Of a stretch of DNA of 24,514 bases, positions 13,052 to 23,063 are shown one piece after another. Source of the stretch: JAVKEN01 sp040221415. Lineage in GTDB: Bacteria; Pseudomonadota; Alphaproteobacteria; Rickettsiales; JABSSG01. The position numbers and the translations under genes were made by a program. The stretch spans positions 1 through 24,514 of the forward strand of contig JAVKEN010000020.1 in NCBI GenBank assembly GCA_040221415.1, written 5' to 3'. The notes under the pieces are model-generated. The model was not told the origin of the DNA. It saw nothing but the letters and a program-made list of their open reading frames with translations, and searched no databases. Numbering within the stretch: position 1 is the stretch's first letter; every line of letters starts with the position of its first letter.

Positions 13052-16000
13052 CTACTCAGCTGCCGAAGTATTAACTTCCTCAGAAGGAGTTTCAATCACA
13101 GTCTCAGATGTTTCTTCAACTATAACTTTCTCTACAACCGGCGACTCTTTTTGATCGATATCTGCAGCTGCCTTCTTCATCTTAGACAAGTATAGACCTG
13201 TACCAGCAGGAATTAATTTACCCACAATTACATTCTCTTTTAAGCCATGAAGCCTATCTTGCTTGCCTGAAATTGCTGCTTCCGTTAACACTCTTGTAGT
13301 TTCCTGGAATGATGCAGCTGAAATCCATGATCTGGTCTGCAATGAAGCCTTAGTAATACCTTGTAAAATAGGTGAAGATTTAGCAGGAACAAAGCCTTTC
13401 TCTATAAATTTAGCATTCAATTCTTCAAATTCAGGCTTATCGTAAATTTCGCCTTCAAGCATTGTTGTTTCACCAGAGTCAGTAATCTCAACTTTCTGAA
13501 GCATTTGTCTTAAAATAACTTCAATATGCTTGTCATCAATTTTTACACCCTGCAATCTATATACTTGTTGCACTTCCGATACCATATATCTAGCAAGAGC
13601 TTCTACACCCATAACTTTCAAGATATCTTGAAGCACTGGATTACCATCCATTAGCAAATCACCTTTTTTAACAAAGTCACCTTCATTAACAGAAATATGC
13701 TTTCCTTTTGGAACAAGGTATTCAGCAGGAGAAATTGATTCGTCACTTGGTTTGATTATAATTCTTCTCTTAGCTTTATAATCCTTACCGAAATGTACAA
13801 CACCTTCGATCTCACTAATAATAGCGTGGTCTTTAGGCTTTCTAGCTTCAAACAACTCAGCCACCCTTGGAAGACCACCTGTAATATCTCTTGTTTTTGT
13901 AGATTCTCTTGGAATTCTTGCGATGATATCACCAGCATGAACTTCAGCTTTATCAGTAACGTTAAGAATAGCACCAATTGGTAAGAAGTATCTTGCTTCA
14001 AGACCGTTTGAAAGAACAATCATGTCACCTTTACTATCTTCAAGAATCAATCTTGGACGTAAATCAACACCTCTTGTCTTTTGCTTCCAATCAACAATTA
14101 CTTTATTTGAAATACCGGTTTCTTCATCAGTCACCTCTTTTACCGACATACCATCAACGAGATCCTTGTACGCTATTACACCTGATTTCTCAGTGATAAT
14201 AGGAATTGTATATGGATCCCAATCAGCAAGAAGATCTCCGATCTTAACCTTTGCATTCTCTTTAGCATGAACTCTTGCACCATAAGGAACTTTATGACGA
14301 GATTTCTCATTATCTTTTTCGTCTACTAAAACAACTTCACAGTTTCTACTCATTACAACAAGCTTACCTTGAGAATCAGTTACGAAGTTCTGATGCTCAT
14401 ATTTTACTATCGAATCATGAGTTGCTTCAATAGTTGAAGTCTCAATACTCCTTGTAGCAGCACCACCAATATGGAACGTTCTCATTGTTAACTGTGTGCC
14501 TGGCTCACCAATTGACTGTGCAGCAATTACACCGATAGCTTCGCCAGCACTAATCATATTGCCTGTCGCAAGATCACGACCATAACATTTTGCACAAACG
14601 CCTTTAGCTTCACATGTCAACACTGAACGTATTTTCATAGAATCAATACCAGCTGCTTCAATTTCTTCTAAAGCATCTTCGTCAATCATTGTTCCAGCTT
14701 CGATGATTATTTCATCAGTAGTAGGATGTTTGATATCATTTGATGTCACTCTTCCTAAAATTGAATCAGCAAGAGGAATAATCACCTCACCACCTTCAAT
14801 AATAGAGTTCACTACAACACCTTTCTTCGTACCACAATCTTCTTCAGTGATAATACAGTCCTGCGATACGTCAACCAGTCTTCTTGTTAAGTAACCAGAG
14901 TTAGCAGTTTTTAACGCTGTATCTGCAAGACCTTTACGCGCACCATGAGTAGAGTTAAAGTACTCACCAACACTCAATCCTTCTTTGAAGTTCGATATAA
15001 TTGGGGTCTCAATAATCTCACCAGAAGGTCTGGCCATCAAACCTCTCATACCAGCAAGCTGTTTCATCTGCTGTACAGAACCTTTAGCACCAGATTGTGC
15101 CATCATGTAAATTGAGTTGATACCAAGCTGCTTGTTTGTTTTGTGTTGATCACATTTACTAGCAGAGATCTTTTTCATCATATCGTCTGAAATCTTGTCA
15201 GTACAATGTGACCAAGCATCTACTACCTTGTTGTATTTCTCACCAACTGTAATCAAACCATCCGAATATTGTTTCTCGAACAACTTAACTTCATTCAATG
15301 TTTCCTGAACGTGCTTATCTTTTGTTTCAGGAATAACCATGTCATCTTTACCAAATGATACAGAAGCTGTGCTTGAATATTTAAAACCAAGCTGCATTAA
15401 CTGATCACAGAAAACAACTGTTTTCTTCTGCCCACAATGACGGAATACATGATTAATGATTGTTGAAATCTCTTTTTTAGTAAGAACTTTATTTACAAGA
15501 TCAAACTTAACTTTTGGCATTAATGGCAACAAATTACCAATCAACAATCTACCAACGGTAGAGTCGATAATTGCGTAATACTCTTCACCATTATCTCGAA
15601 CCTGCTTCATTCTACATTTAACTTTTGAATGTAGAGATACAACTTTCTCTTCAAGAGCATGATGTACTTCATCGATGTCTTTAAACACCATACCTTCACC
15701 AGCTTCACCATCAATCTCAATACTCATGTAGTGAATACCTAGAATAATATCCAAGGTAGGTACAATAATTGGTTTGCCGTTTGCAGGGCTTAAAATGTTA
15801 TTTGTAGACATCATCAGCACCCTAGCTTCAAGCTGAGCTTCTGTTGATAATGGAACGTGAACAGACATTGTATCACCATCAAAGTCCGCGTTAAACGCCG
15901 CACAAACTAAAGGATGCAATTGAATTGCCTTACCTTCAACAAGCAAAGGTTCAAATGCCTGGATACCAAGCCTATGAAGAGTTGGAGCACGGTTAAGTAA

Positions 16001-17269
16001 TACTGGATGCTCTCTAATAACTTCATCAAGAATATCCCATACTTCTGGTCTTTCCATTTCAACCATTTTCTTAGCAGCCTTAATTGTTGTAGCAATCCCA
16101 TATAGCTCAAGTTTTGAGTATATAAATGGTTTGAACAACTCAAGGGCCATCTTTTTAGGAAGACCACATTGATGCAATTTTAGCTCAGGTCCTACTACCA
16201 CAACAGAACGTCCAGAATAGTCTACTCTCTTACCAAGTAGATTCTGTCTGAATCTACCTTGCTTACCTTTCAACATATCACTTAGTGATTTGAAAGGCCT
16301 TTTGTTAGCATTTTTAACTACTCTTCCACGACGACCATTATCGAATAATGCGTCTACAGATTCTTGTAACATTCTTTTTTCGTTACGAACAATAATGTCC
16401 GGAGCTCTTAAATCAAGAAGCCTTTTAAGTCTGTTATTTCTGTTAATAACACGTCTATATAACTCGTTAAGATCAGAGGTAGCAAATCTACCACCATCAA
16501 GCATCACAAGAGGTCTTATCTCAGGAGGGAGGATAGGAATAACATTCATTACCATCCACTCTGGTTTGTTTCCAGATTCAATAAAATCTTCTACCAGCTT
16601 TAACCTTTTAATAAGCTTTTTCTTTTTAGCTTCTGAGTTTGTTTCAGAAATATCATTACGAACTTTCTTCTGAATTGTTGGAAGATCTAAGTCAGACAAC
16701 ATGGTCTGAATCGCTTCAGCACCTATTTGTGCTGTAAAGCTATCTTCACCATGCTCATCTTGAGCTTTCTGGTATTGCTCTTCACTAAGTAATTCGCCAA
16801 CTGAGAACATTGTAAGACCTGGATCTGTAACAACATACATCTCAAAATATAAAATCCTTTCAATCTCTTTCAAAGTCATATCCAACAAGGAACTAATTCT
16901 TGATGGCAAAGATTTTAAGAACCAGATGTGAACAACAGGAGCCGCAAGGTCTACATGTCCCATTCTCTCTCTACGAACCTTAGAAGTAGTAACTTCAACG
17001 CCGCATTTTTCACAGATGATTCCTCTGTACTTCATTCTTTTATACTTACCGCACAGACATTCATAGTCACTTACCGGTCCGAAAATTCTTGCGCAGAACA
17101 AACCATCTTTTTCTGGCTTAAAAGTTCTGTAGTTGATGGTTTCAGGTTTTTTAACTTCACCAAAAGACCACGATTTTACTTTTTCAGGACTTGCGATTGA
17201 GATTTTCAACGTATCAAAATCGTTTGTGCCTATCTGATTTGTAAACTTTCTATCATTCATATGTACCAA
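13052..17269 (-). CDS. rpoC: DNA-directed RNA polymerase subunit beta'
   Basis: The beta' subunit forms the active site of RNA polymerase with beta. This 1405-residue protein has the first zinc site at Cys71, Cys73, Cys86 and Cys89 (CLCGKYK, CEKCG). The absolutely conserved catalytic NADFDGD, whose three Asp bind Mg2+, is near 465-470. The second zinc region is CEAKGVCAKCYGRD, and the trigger-loop neighbourhood is GEPGTQLTMRTFHIGG. The C-terminal tail is acidic (about 40 residues rich in Glu, Val and Thr). The start could be TTG 17269, six bases from AGGAG, or ATG 17260, fifteen bases away; I use the TTG. The rpoB stop overlaps this ribosome site, so translation is coupled. The small lipoprotein gene follows at a distance of 20 bases. 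Confidence 0.98.
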   Translation of the reverse strand: MVHMNDRKFTNQIGTNDFDTLKISIASPEKVKSWSFGEVKKPETINYRTFKPEKDGLFCARIFGPVSDYECLCGKYKRMKYRGIICEKCGVEVTTSKVRRERMGHVDLAAPVVHIWFLKSLPSRISSLLDMTLKEIERILYFEMYVVTDPGLTMFSVGELLSEEQYQKAQDEHGEDSFTAQIGAEAIQTMLSDLDLPTIQKKVRNDISETNSEAKKKKLIKRLKLVEDFIESGNKPEWMVMNVIPILPPEIRPLVMLDGGRFATSDLNELYRRVINRNNRLKRLLDLRAPDIIVRNEKRMLQESVDALFDNGRRGRVVKNANKRPFKSLSDMLKGKQGRFRQNLLGKRVDYSGRSVVVVGPELKLHQCGLPKKMALELFKPFIYSKLELYGIATTIKAAKKMVEMERPEVWDILDEVIREHPVLLNRAPTLHRLGIQAFEPLLVEGKAIQLHPLVCAAFNADFDGDTMSVHVPLSTEAQLEARVLMMSTNNILSPANGKPIIVPTLDIILGIHYMSIEIDGEAGEGMVFKDIDEVHHALEEKVVSLHSKVKCRMKQVRDNGEEYYAIIDSTVGRLLIGNLLPLMPKVKFDLVNKVLTKKEISTIINHVFRHCGQKKTVVFCDQLMQLGFKYSSTASVSFGKDDMVIPETKDKHVQETLNEVKLFEKQYSDGLITVGEKYNKVVDAWSHCTDKISDDMMKKISASKCDQHKTNKQLGINSIYMMAQSGAKGSVQQMKQLAGMRGLMARPSGEIIETPIISNFKEGLSVGEYFNSTHGARKGLADTALKTANSGYLTRRLVDVSQDCIITEEDCGTKKGVVVNSIIEGGEVIIPLADSILGRVTSNDIKHPTTDEIIIEAGTMIDEDALEEIEAAGIDSMKIRSVLTCEAKGVCAKCYGRDLATGNMISAGEAIGVIAAQSIGEPGTQLTMRTFHIGGAATRSIETSTIEATHDSIVKYEHQNFVTDSQGKLVVMSRNCEVVLVDEKDNEKSRHKVPYGARVHAKENAKVKIGDLLADWDPYTIPIITEKSGVIAYKDLVDGMSVKEVTDEETGISNKVIVDWKQKTRGVDLRPRLILEDSKGDMIVLSNGLEARYFLPIGAILNVTDKAEVHAGDIIARIPRESTKTRDITGGLPRVAELFEARKPKDHAIISEIEGVVHFGKDYKAKRRIIIKPSDESISPAEYLVPKGKHISVNEGDFVKKGDLLMDGNPVLQDILKVMGVEALARYMVSEVQQVYRLQGVKIDDKHIEVILRQMLQKVEITDSGETTMLEGEIYDKPEFEELNAKFIEKGFVPAKSSPILQGITKASLQTRSWISAASFQETTRVLTEAAISGKQDRLHGLKENVIVGKLIPAGTGLYLSKMKKAAADIDQKESPVVEKVIVEETSETVIETPSEEVNTSAAE

Positions 17270-17275
17270 CCCGAA

Positions 17276-17280
17276 CTCCT
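17276..17280 (-). promoter_or_regulatory. rpoC Shine-Dalgarno site overlapping the rpoB stop
   Basis: On the minus strand the rpoB stop TAG runs directly into AGGAG. From there six bases lead to TTG 17269 and fifteen to ATG 17260. The spacing favours TTG as the true rpoC start. Confidence 0.55.
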
Positions 17281-20200
17281 AATTTTCAGAATTTTCTAAT
17301 TCAACATTTAAACATAACGATCTCAATTCTTTGATCATCACATTAAATGACTCTGGAATACCAGACTCAAAACTGCTTTCACCGCGAACAATTGACTCGA
17401 ACATCTTAACACGTCCCACAACATCATCCGACTTAACAGTCAACATTTCTTGTAATGTATAAGAAGCACCATAAGCTTGTAATGCCCAACACTCCATTTC
17501 ACCAAATCTTTGTCCACCGTTATGAGACTTACCACCCAACGGCTGCTGAGTAACAAGACTGTATGGACCAATAGATCTAGCATGAATTTTTTCATCAACA
17601 AGGTGATGCAGTTTAAGCATATATTTATAACCAACAGTAACAGGTCTGTCGAAATACTCACCTGTTCTACCGTCAATCAATCTTACTTGACCTGATTTAT
17701 CAACACCTGCCAACTCAAGTAAGTTATCAATATCTTCTGGCTTAGCGCCATCAAATACCGGAGTTGAGAAGAAAATACCTTTCGATAATCTTCTACCAAG
17801 CTCAATTACTTCATCATCAGATGCTTTCTTGATTTTATCTGACAAATCAGACTTACCATACACTTTAGCAATGTAATCACGTAATTTATCAGCTGCTTTT
17901 TCACGATATTCCTCGATCATATTAGTAATTTGCTTACCAATATTTTTAGAAGCCCAACCTAAGTGAGTCTCCAAAATCTGACCTACGTTCATCCTAGATG
18001 GCACACCAAGAGGGTTCAGAACCATCTCAACAACAGTGCCGTCTTCAGTGTAAGGCATATCTTCCTGAGGAACGATACGTGAAATAACACCTTTGTTACC
18101 GTGTCTACCAGCAAATTTATCACCTGGCTGCAATTTATGTTTAATCGCAACGAATACTTTAACTTGCTTAAGCGCACCTTGCGGTAAATCATCTCCGGCT
18201 TGAACTTTTTCAACTTTCTCTTCAAATCTCTTGCTGATATCTTTGTACGAACTATCATACTTGATTTTAAGAGCAGCAACTTTTTTCATTTTAGCTTCAT
18301 CTTCTAAAATGAAGTCCCAAAGCTGGCCATTTGTGAAATTATCCAAGTCGCCTTTTCCAATTTCTTTACCTTTAAAGCCTTTTGGTCCAGATTTAACTTT
18401 CTGACCAACAAGCATTTTCCTCAAGTTATGATAAACGAATCCATCAATGATTTTTAGCTCTGAATCTCTATCTTCAGTTAATTTACGAATTTGATCACGC
18501 TCAATTGTTAAAGCTCTTTGATCTTTTTCAATACCTCTTCTAGAGAATACTCTTACTTCAACTACTGTTCCGTTAATTCCAGGAGGAACATGAAGCGATG
18601 TATCTCTAACATCAGCAGCTTTTTCACCAAAAATAGCTCTAAGTAGCTTTTCTTCCGCAGTCATTGGTGATTCACTCTTAGGTGTAACTTTACCCACTAA
18701 GATATCACCAGGTCTTACTTCAGCACCCACGTGCACAATACCTGTTTCATCTAGACTCCTAAGAGCTTCCTCACTAACGTTTGGAATATCACGAGTAACC
18801 TCTTCTGGACCTAATCTTGTGTCACGAGCAACAACATCAAACTCTTCAATATGTATTGATGTATATGTATCGTTTTTTACAAGATTTTCAGAAATCAGAA
18901 TAGAATCCTCATAGTTGTAACCTTTCCAAGGCATGAAGGCTACTAGCACATTTCTTCCAAGAGCTAGATCACCTCTGTCTGTACTTGGGCCGTCAGCAAT
19001 AACCTGACCAACTTTTACCTTATCACCAACTTTTACAAGAGGCTTCTGGTTAATACATGTATTGTGATTTGATCTTTGGAATTTCTGAAGATTGAAGATC
19101 TCTACACTTGGAGAGTCATCTTTCCCACCTTCAGATCTAATTACGATTCTTCTTGAATCAACTTGGTCAACTACACCATCCACTGTTGAAGCAATAGCTG
19201 AGCCAGAATCTTTAGCTACAACATCTTCAATTCCTGTACCAACTAGTGGAGCTTCAGACTGAAGCAAAGGAACTGCTTGACGTTGCATGTTTGATCCCAT
19301 CAAAGCACGGTTCGCATCATCATTTTCAAGGAATGGAATTAATGACGCCGCAATCGATACAACCTGCATAGGAGATACATCCATATACTCGATTCTCTCT
19401 TTTGAAGCCATCACGAAATCACCTTTAATACGGCAACTGACTAAGTCTTCTGAAATATTTCCTTTGTCATCCAGAGGAGTATTTGCCTGAGCAATAACAA
19501 AATTCCCTTCATCAATAGCAGAAAGATAAACTACTTCATTAGTAACTTTACTATTTTCTACTTTTCTGTATGGAGTCTCGATAAAGCCATATTTATTTAC
19601 TTTCGCATATGAAGACATGCTGTTGATCAAACCAATATTTTGACCCTCAGGAGTTTCAATAGGACAAATTCTTCCATAGTGAGTTGGATGTACGTCACGA
19701 ACCTCAAATCCAGCTCTATCACGAGTCAGACCACCGGGGCCTAATGCAGAAATTCTTCTTTTATGTGTAATTTCTGACAATGGATTTGTTTGATCCATAA
19801 ATTGTGATAACTGAGAAGTTCCAAAGAATTCTCTCACCACACTCACAATCACTTTAGAGTTAATCAAATCATTGGGCATTACGGTATCAACATCAACCGA
19901 ACCCATTCTTTCAAGAATTGTTCTTTCCATACGAACAAGTCCTAATCTGAATTGATTTTCCATCAACTCACCAACTGATCTAATTCTTCTGTTTGCTAAG
20001 TGGTCGATATCATCAACTTCTCCACGACCATCTTTTAGGCCAACTAGATATTTTACTACTTCTTTAATATCATCTGCCGTTAGGATAGTTTTATCTTCAG
20101 GAACATTTAAACCAACTTTTGCATTAAGCTTTACTCTACCTACTTCAGACAAGTCATACCTAGACTCATCAAAGAATAGCGAGTCAAACATTGCTTTGGC

Positions 20201-21361
20201 ACTTTCATAAGTAATTGGCTCACCAGGACGAATAACTCTAAAAATGTCAGACAAAGCCTCTTCTTCACTTTGGTTTTTATCTGCTTTTATTGTATTTCTG
20301 ATGTATGGACCGTAGCTACCATCGATATTTAAAACTTTAAGCTCTTTCTTCTTCAAGTTTTCAATAAATCCAAGGTTTTCCGTTGTTAACTCATCACCCA
20401 TTTCAAGGAAAACTTCACCTGTATTACTATCGATAATGTCTTCGGCAACAAACCTACCTACTAAGTCTTCATTAGTTGAAAGTAGGTTTTTTAGTCCAGC
20501 TTCTTTTAATTTAGCTGCAACTCTTTTGTTCATTCTACTGCCAGCTTCAGCAACAACTTTACCACTATCCGCATCTACCAGATCTTTCGCCAGTTTAGTT
20601 GACTGAACATCCTCAGCATCAAATGGTGTAGACCAGCCTTTCTTTACTTTTTTGAAAGCAGAGTTTGAATAGAAATATTCATAAATTTCTTTAGTGCTCA
20701 TGCCTAAAGATCTAAGAAGGGTACTTACATAAATCTTTCTTTTTCTGTCGATTCTAAAGAAAACTAAGTCTTTTCCATCAAATTCAAGGTCAAGCCATGA
20801 CCCCCTGTAAGGGATAACTCTAGCTGAGTAAATATATTTACCAGATGAGTGAGTTTTACCTCTGTCATGATCGAAGAATACACCTGGAGAACGGTGCATT
20901 TGTGATACTATTACTCTTTCAACACCATTAATAATAAACGTTGCGTTCTCAGTCATTAATGGAATATCACCAAAGTAAACTTCTTGTTCTTTAATGCCAT
21001 TAACTTCTTTAGCTCCTGTATCAGGATCAACCTCCCAAACCACAAGCCTTAAAGTCACCCGCAAAGGAGCCACATAACTAATGCTTCTGTGTTTAGATTC
21101 TTCTACATCATACTTTGGAGCATCAAACTTATAGTCGACAAATTCTAATGTGCACTCACCTGAATAATCAGTAATTGGGAATACAGAGCTGAAAACAGCT
21201 TGCAAACCTTTATTAACTCTTTTATCAGAGTTTAAATTAAACTGCAGGAATTCATTATATGATTGCTTTTGAACCTCTATGAGGCTTGGAATTTGAGCTA
21301 CGTTTTTGATTTTGCCAAAAGTTTTTCTTTCTATATCACGAATATAGGTATCTTCGAACAT
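17279..21361 (-). CDS. rpoB: DNA-directed RNA polymerase subunit beta
   Basis: The 1360-residue subunit starts at ATG 21361 (MFEDTYIRDIERKTFG), with GAGGG upstream; the frame stays open five codons more, to a TTG. The rifampicin-pocket region is GTSQLSQFMDQTNPLSEITH followed by KRRISALGPGG. The key Asp, His, Arg and Ser are in their sensitive-type forms; Thr in DQTN is common in alphaproteobacteria. Later landmarks are THYGRICPIETPEGQNIGL, NVLVAFMPWKGYNYEDSILI, GDKFAGRHGNKG and the C-terminal anchor QQPLGGKSHNGGQRFGEME. The gene lies 99 bases after rplL with a terminator-like hairpin between, and is coupled to rpoC through a shared stop/ribosome site. Confidence 0.98.
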   Translation of the reverse strand: MFEDTYIRDIERKTFGKIKNVAQIPSLIEVQKQSYNEFLQFNLNSDKRVNKGLQAVFSSVFPITDYSGECTLEFVDYKFDAPKYDVEESKHRSISYVAPLRVTLRLVVWEVDPDTGAKEVNGIKEQEVYFGDIPLMTENATFIINGVERVIVSQMHRSPGVFFDHDRGKTHSSGKYIYSARVIPYRGSWLDLEFDGKDLVFFRIDRKRKIYVSTLLRSLGMSTKEIYEYFYSNSAFKKVKKGWSTPFDAEDVQSTKLAKDLVDADSGKVVAEAGSRMNKRVAAKLKEAGLKNLLSTNEDLVGRFVAEDIIDSNTGEVFLEMGDELTTENLGFIENLKKKELKVLNIDGSYGPYIRNTIKADKNQSEEEALSDIFRVIRPGEPITYESAKAMFDSLFFDESRYDLSEVGRVKLNAKVGLNVPEDKTILTADDIKEVVKYLVGLKDGRGEVDDIDHLANRRIRSVGELMENQFRLGLVRMERTILERMGSVDVDTVMPNDLINSKVIVSVVREFFGTSQLSQFMDQTNPLSEITHKRRISALGPGGLTRDRAGFEVRDVHPTHYGRICPIETPEGQNIGLINSMSSYAKVNKYGFIETPYRKVENSKVTNEVVYLSAIDEGNFVIAQANTPLDDKGNISEDLVSCRIKGDFVMASKERIEYMDVSPMQVVSIAASLIPFLENDDANRALMGSNMQRQAVPLLQSEAPLVGTGIEDVVAKDSGSAIASTVDGVVDQVDSRRIVIRSEGGKDDSPSVEIFNLQKFQRSNHNTCINQKPLVKVGDKVKVGQVIADGPSTDRGDLALGRNVLVAFMPWKGYNYEDSILISENLVKNDTYTSIHIEEFDVVARDTRLGPEEVTRDIPNVSEEALRSLDETGIVHVGAEVRPGDILVGKVTPKSESPMTAEEKLLRAIFGEKAADVRDTSLHVPPGINGTVVEVRVFSRRGIEKDQRALTIERDQIRKLTEDRDSELKIIDGFVYHNLRKMLVGQKVKSGPKGFKGKEIGKGDLDNFTNGQLWDFILEDEAKMKKVAALKIKYDSSYKDISKRFEEKVEKVQAGDDLPQGALKQVKVFVAIKHKLQPGDKFAGRHGNKGVISRIVPQEDMPYTEDGTVVEMVLNPLGVPSRMNVGQILETHLGWASKNIGKQITNMIEEYREKAADKLRDYIAKVYGKSDLSDKIKKASDDEVIELGRRLSKGIFFSTPVFDGAKPEDIDNLLELAGVDKSGQVRLIDGRTGEYFDRPVTVGYKYMLKLHHLVDEKIHARSIGPYSLVTQQPLGGKSHNGGQRFGEMECWALQAYGASYTLQEMLTVKSDDVVGRVKMFESIVRGESSFESGIPESFNVMIKELRSLCLNVELENSEN

Positions 21362-21400
21362 TAAAGTCCCTCGCAACTGTAATAATTAAAAAAATGGTTT

Positions 21401-21446
21401 TTAAAAAAGTATAAATGAGTGCCTCCAACCACATTAGGCACTCATT
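21401..21446 (-). terminator. Terminator-like hairpin (attenuator) between rplL and rpoB
   Basis: On the minus strand a perfect 11-base stem (AATGAGTGCCT with AGGCACTCATT, 21446-21436 and 21424-21414) has an 11-base loop. TATACTTTTTT follows. It lies directly between the rplL stop and the rpoB start. Partial termination here would set the excess of L7/L12 over RNA polymerase, as known for the enterobacterial operon. Confidence 0.8.
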
Positions 21447-21460
21447 AGAATTTTATTTAA

Positions 21461-21832
21461 TTAGCTAAGTTCTACTGTAGCGCCAGCTTCTTCAAGCTTC
21501 TTCTTTATTTCCTCAGCTTCGTCTTTGCTAACAGCTTCTTTTACAACTTTAGGAGCACCGTCAACTAGATCCTTAGCTTCTTTTAAGCCAAGACCTGTGA
21601 TAGTTCTCACTTCTTTAATGACATTAATTTTTTTATCACCAGAAGCTTTCAAAGTTACATCAAATTCTGTTTTTTCTTCAGCTGCTGCTGCGGGAGCCGC
21701 GCCAGCTGCTGCTACTGCCATAGGAGCTGCTGCAGAAACACCCCATTTTTCTTCTAATAGTTTTGCTAGATCTGCTGCTTCCATCACTGTCAAAGTGGAT
21801 AGATCATCTGCAATTTTTTGAATATCAGCCAT
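21461..21832 (-). CDS. rplL: 50S ribosomal protein L7/L12
   Basis: The 123-residue protein has the N-terminal dimer helix (MADIQKIADDLSTLTVMEAADLA). A flexible Ala-rich hinge follows at about 35-52 (AAAPMAVAAAGAAPAAAA). The C-terminal globular domain has TGLGLKEAKDLVDGAP, the elongation-factor contact helix. It is the multicopy stalk protein that recruits translation GTPases. It lies 23 bases after rplJ, so the two are coexpressed. The hairpin downstream can terminate part of the transcripts, giving more L7/L12 than RpoB. Confidence 0.97.
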   Translation of the reverse strand: MADIQKIADDLSTLTVMEAADLAKLLEEKWGVSAAAPMAVAAAGAAPAAAAEEKTEFDVTLKASGDKKINVIKEVRTITGLGLKEAKDLVDGAPKVVKEAVSKDEAEEIKKKLEEAGATVELS

Positions 21833-21855
21833 TGTAAGTACCCTTTAGTTAATTG

Positions 21856-22365
21856 TTATGATTTAGTTGAATATGCTGAAACCACACGAGCTACCTTTGA
21901 TGCCGGAGCACTTGCCATTCTAGCAAGGTTGGTAGCAGGCGTTTGTATAAGAGCTACAAGTTTAGCCCTTAACTCATCTATTGACGGTAGAGATGCTAAC
22001 GCTTTAATCTGTGAAACATTCACTGCGCTATCATTAGCAACACCGCCAATAATCTTTAAATTCTCGTTTTCTTTAGCGAAATCAACAACAACTTTTGCTG
22101 CTGACACAGGATCTTCCGAAATAGCAATTGCTGTCGGTCCTGTGAAATGCTCTTCTAAAGCTGAGAAATTTGTATCTTTTATAGCTATTTTAGCTAATCT
22201 GTTTTTTGTAACGATAAATTTTGCACTTTGTTTGTGCATCTCTCTTCTAAGCTTAGTTACTTCACTTACGCTCAGGCCATGATAGTGAGTAACGATCACA
22301 GTAGAAGCCTCTTTCAAATCGCTATTTAATTTTTCTACAAATTCGTATTTTTGACTTTTTAACAC
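21856..22365 (-). CDS. rplJ: 50S ribosomal protein L10
   Basis: The 169-residue protein forms the base of the ribosomal stalk. It binds 23S rRNA through its N-terminal domain and L7/L12 dimers through its C-terminal helix. KYEFVEKLNSDLKEASTVIVTHYHGLSV opens the protein, and TKLRREM with FIVTKNRLAKIAI forms the rRNA-binding surface. The Ala/Val-rich end (MASAPASKVARVVSAYSTK) is typical of alphaproteobacterial L10. Only 13 bases separate it from rplA. Any L10 autoregulatory leader would therefore have to lie within the end of rplA. Confidence 0.96.
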   Translation of the reverse strand: MLKSQKYEFVEKLNSDLKEASTVIVTHYHGLSVSEVTKLRREMHKQSAKFIVTKNRLAKIAIKDTNFSALEEHFTGPTAIAISEDPVSAAKVVVDFAKENENLKIIGGVANDSAVNVSQIKALASLPSIDELRAKLVALIQTPATNLARMASAPASKVARVVSAYSTKS

Positions 22366-22378
22366 CGTTTACTCCCTA

Positions 22379-23062
22379 CTAACTCAAAGTTGATACGTCT
22401 AATTTTAACGATGGTCCCATTGTAGAACTAAGGAATACACTCTTAACATAAGCACCCTTCGCACCAGATGGCCTTGCTTTTTGCAACGCATCGTATAAAG
22501 ATTTAAAATTTTCTTGCAACTTGTCCGAAGAGAAGCTCAATTTACCAATTCCAGCATGTACAATACCAGCTTTTTCTGCTCTGAACTCCACTTGTCCAGA
22601 TTTTGATTTTTTTATTGCTTCTTCAAAATTCACTGCAACCGTTCCTAACTTTGGATTTGGCATCAGCCCTTTAGGACCAAGAATTTTTGCTACCATGCTG
22701 ATTTTTGGCATCATATCAGGAGTTGTAATACAAACATCAAAGTCTATCTTACCTGACTTGATTTGGTCTACTAAGTCATCAGCTCCAACCAAATCAGCTC
22801 CAGCTGCCTTAGCTTTTTCAATATTCTCTTCTTTTACAATCGCCGCAACCCTGATTGTTTTACCAGTGCCATTAGGCATCATAGCCACACCTCTAACTAC
22901 TTGGTCAGAGTGAATTGGGTTCACACCCAAGTTAAATACAGCATCTAATGTTTCATCAAATTTAGTAGTTTTATTTTTAGCTAAAAACTCAACAGCGTCT
23001 TTAACATTATATTCTTTTTCTGAATTCAACTTTTCTTTTACAGCGCTTAATTTTTTACCCAT
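22379..23062 (-). CDS. rplA: 50S ribosomal protein L1
   Basis: The 227-residue protein is of normal length for bacterial L1, a two-domain rRNA-binding protein at the mobile L1 stalk that also represses its own operon. Landmarks are KFDETLDAVFNLGVNPIHSD, RGVAMMPNGTGKTIRVA, and MVAKILGPKGLMPNPKLGTV with the conserved LGPKGLMPNPK loop. The C-terminal GAKGAYVKSVFLSSTMGPS also fits. One base separates its ATG from the rplK stop, so translation of the two is coupled. Confidence 0.97.
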   Translation of the reverse strand: MGKKLSAVKEKLNSEKEYNVKDAVEFLAKNKTTKFDETLDAVFNLGVNPIHSDQVVRGVAMMPNGTGKTIRVAAIVKEENIEKAKAAGADLVGADDLVDQIKSGKIDFDVCITTPDMMPKISMVAKILGPKGLMPNPKLGTVAVNFEEAIKKSKSGQVEFRAEKAGIVHAGIGKLSFSSDKLQENFKSLYDALQKARPSGAKGAYVKSVFLSSTMGPSLKLDVSTLS

Positions 23063-23063
23063 A

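Noticed and set aside
19740..19840. Possible rifampicin-resistance change in RpoB (Thr in DQTN)
   Set aside because: Thr at this place is usual in alphaproteobacterial RpoB, and the main resistance positions are unchanged.
13756..21200. Many open frames on the plus strand and in other minus frames across rpoB and rpoC
   Set aside because: They are frame shadows of the two long conserved genes, with no ribosome sites or recognisable domains.
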